From contig JAHIZR010000363.1 of assembly GCA_018814465.1 (NCBI GenBank), positions 1 through 6,533 of the forward strand: DNA of 6,533 nucleotides, read 5' to 3'. Made by a program: the position numbers and the translations under genes. This DNA is from a bacterium. Its GTDB lineage: Bacteria > Electryoneota > RPQS01. Every line of letters starts with the position of its first letter. Position 1 is the stretch's first letter. Below are positions 5,425 through 6,533 of this stretch, in pieces. The notes under the pieces are model-generated. The model saw only the letters and a program-made list of their open reading frames with translations. It made no database searches and had not been told where the DNA came from.

Positions 5425-6533
5425 CTATTCCAGTTCCGAGATTTTCAGCCAATGAATGTCTCCGCGCATGTGGTACTGATAACGATCCTGATTATAGTTG
5501 TGCGCACCGATTGTCATGTTGAAGCCGTTAGTAATACTATTGTAGGGCTGATTTCCTATCGCTACAATATTGCCATTCACCAGAATCATTGACTCCGGAC
5601 CTCTGATGACTGCTGTCACGAGGAATGGCTCATTCAGCGGCACCAGAAATTCGGGGATATTCTGCGCCCGGAGCGTCTGCCAGTTGTTTATTGATTCATC
5701 CCATACCTGGGACAGCACTCGGCCACCCACGTCGATTCGCAGTCCGAATCCTTGGAACCACTGAGCATAGCGATGGCATGAGAAGATGTAGTAGGAGCCG
5801 GTTTGAATGATTGGGTACTCCTCGATCGTCACACATGCCTCTACTTGAAGCGGTTGTCCGTAGAACTGGAAATCGTTATCCAGAGTAACGTAGTCGCCAT
5901 AGCCAAAATGCAAACCCGCATTTCCGGACGGTCCGGTTATCCACTCCGCTCCGACGATCTCGCCATCATTTCCCTGAGCCAGATCGACCGTGATCAGACC
6001 GGTTCCTTCATCCATTGGCCAGCAGCCGATGTCCTGCCCGAGCAGCATTGTGTTAGCAGGAAGACCCCGGACATGAATGAACACAGCCTGCCCATCCTCT
6101 CCTTGGTGAGGATTGAAACTATATGTAGTTTCGTGGGTTGGTGAACCCAGTCGTGTCCAATTAGCGGGCGAATCGTTTTCATAATTCCAGTACAACTGAT
6201 AGAAATTCGCTTCGGGCAAAGGACTCCAGTTCGCTACTAACATACCGGATGAAGTTGTCCGGATCGTTGCATCGAGAATCGGAGCGTCACCGAAGGCGTA
6301 TCCGATCATAGTTTCACCGGTATTGCACCTCGGACCGCCGCACTCATCTTCAACCGGCGGTTCTCCGCAGTTCTCGATAATGTCCGTAATGGCTTCGCCG
6401 GTTCCGGATCCATTTGCGTTAACGCGTGTATAATGCCCGCCGGTCGTGGTGGCGTAGTCCGTCATAATCGTTTCGATCGTCGTTTCGAACGGTCCGCTAA
6501 AATACGTCGGAACAAAGATAGGTGTAATCAGAA
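5425..6533 (-). CDS. Surface-type protein: end of vWA domain, Fn3-like domain, LamG/concanavalin-like domain (N-terminus beyond window)
   Basis: The frame is open from the right edge to the stop at 5427-5425, giving 368 visible residues; ATG 6465 is internal because the frame continues upstream of it without a stop. Residues 1-53 look like the C-terminal end of a von Willebrand A domain: a hydrophobic strand LITPIFV, then DYATTTGGHYTRV and GEAITDIIENC, matching the usual 'A..TGG.Y..V' helix-strand-helix ending. A Cys/Pro-rich linker (GEPPVEDECGGPRC) follows. Residues about 82-160 resemble a fibronectin-III domain (LVANWSPLPEANFYQLYW). Residues about 168-366 fit a LamG / concanavalin-like fold (CWPMDEGTGLITVDLAQGNDGEIVG is a typical entry, and GLHFGYGDYVTLD and MTIGAHN follow). 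Such proteins are normally exported adhesins or matrix/ligand-binding proteins. No sorting signal is seen at the C-terminus. The MIDAS motif, if present, lies outside the window. Confidence 0.88.
   Translation of the reverse strand, partial: LITPIFVPTYFSGPFETTIETIMTDYATTTGGHYTRVNANGSGTGEAITDIIENCGEPPVEDECGGPRCNTGETMIGYAFGDAPILDATIRTTSSGMLVANWSPLPEANFYQLYWNYENDSPANWTRLGSPTHETTYSFNPHQGEDGQAVFIHVRGLPANTMLLGQDIGCWPMDEGTGLITVDLAQGNDGEIVGAEWITGPSGNAGLHFGYGDYVTLDNDFQFYGQPLQVEACVTIEEYPIIQTGSYYIFSCHRYAQWFQGFGLRIDVGGRVLSQVWDESINNWQTLRAQNIPEFLVPLNEPFLVTAVIRGPESMILVNGNIVAIGNQPYNSITNGFNMTIGAHNYNQDRYQYHMRGDIHWLKISELE

Noticed and set aside
1..6533. CRISPR array
   Set aside because: No regularly spaced short repeats are present; the only direct repeats are the two long copies and the duplicated EF-hand unit.

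Overview
The window reads as a piece of a Gram-negative environmental bacterial chromosome with an accessory-region character. The partial sensor at the left has PAS and GAF modules of the type common in multi-domain kinases of Desulfobacterota and neighbouring groups. The right-hand gene (vWA, fibronectin-III-like and LamG modules) would also fit an FCB-type lineage such as Zixibacteria. The sequence does not settle the taxonomy.

Layout. (1) 1-1918, minus strand: a PAS-GAF-PAS-PAS-GAF signalling protein, 639 residues visible, whose output end lies beyond the left edge. (2) 1919-2398: its promoter/RBS region, then AT-rich sequence with no convincing gene and one perfect inverted repeat. (3) 2399-2550: repeat copy A, which contains the 3' half of a tRNA-Lys-like gene followed by a strong hairpin with a T-rich tail. 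(4) 2551-3266: mostly gene-poor, with a bulged hairpin and a protein-like reading frame at 2738-3010 that has paired CxxC motifs but no normal start codon. (5) 3267-4391, plus strand: an intact 374-residue EF-hand calcium-binding protein built from a duplicated EF-hand-pair unit. Its Shine-Dalgarno sequence sits in the loop of a small perfect hairpin. (6) 4392-5050: one doubtful small reading frame, then nothing recognisable. (7) 5051-5200: repeat copy B, about 80% identical to copy A over the alignable parts, with a more decayed tRNA 3' half and the same terminator-type hairpin. (8) 5425-6533, minus strand: the C-terminal 368 residues of a surface-type protein (end of a vWA domain, Fn3-like domain, LamG domain), with a candidate terminator downstream.

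The main structural point is that two old, diverged direct repeats, each carrying a tRNA 3' half but no 5' half, bracket about 2.65 kb that contains the EF-hand gene. Tyrosine-recombinase elements that integrate into tRNA genes leave this arrangement, so the interval may be a decayed integrated element or one unit of a tandem array of such elements. No integrase is recognisable in the window. The three main genes are not an operon: the flanking two are on the minus strand and the EF-hand gene stands alone on the plus strand. A functional link between them would be speculation.
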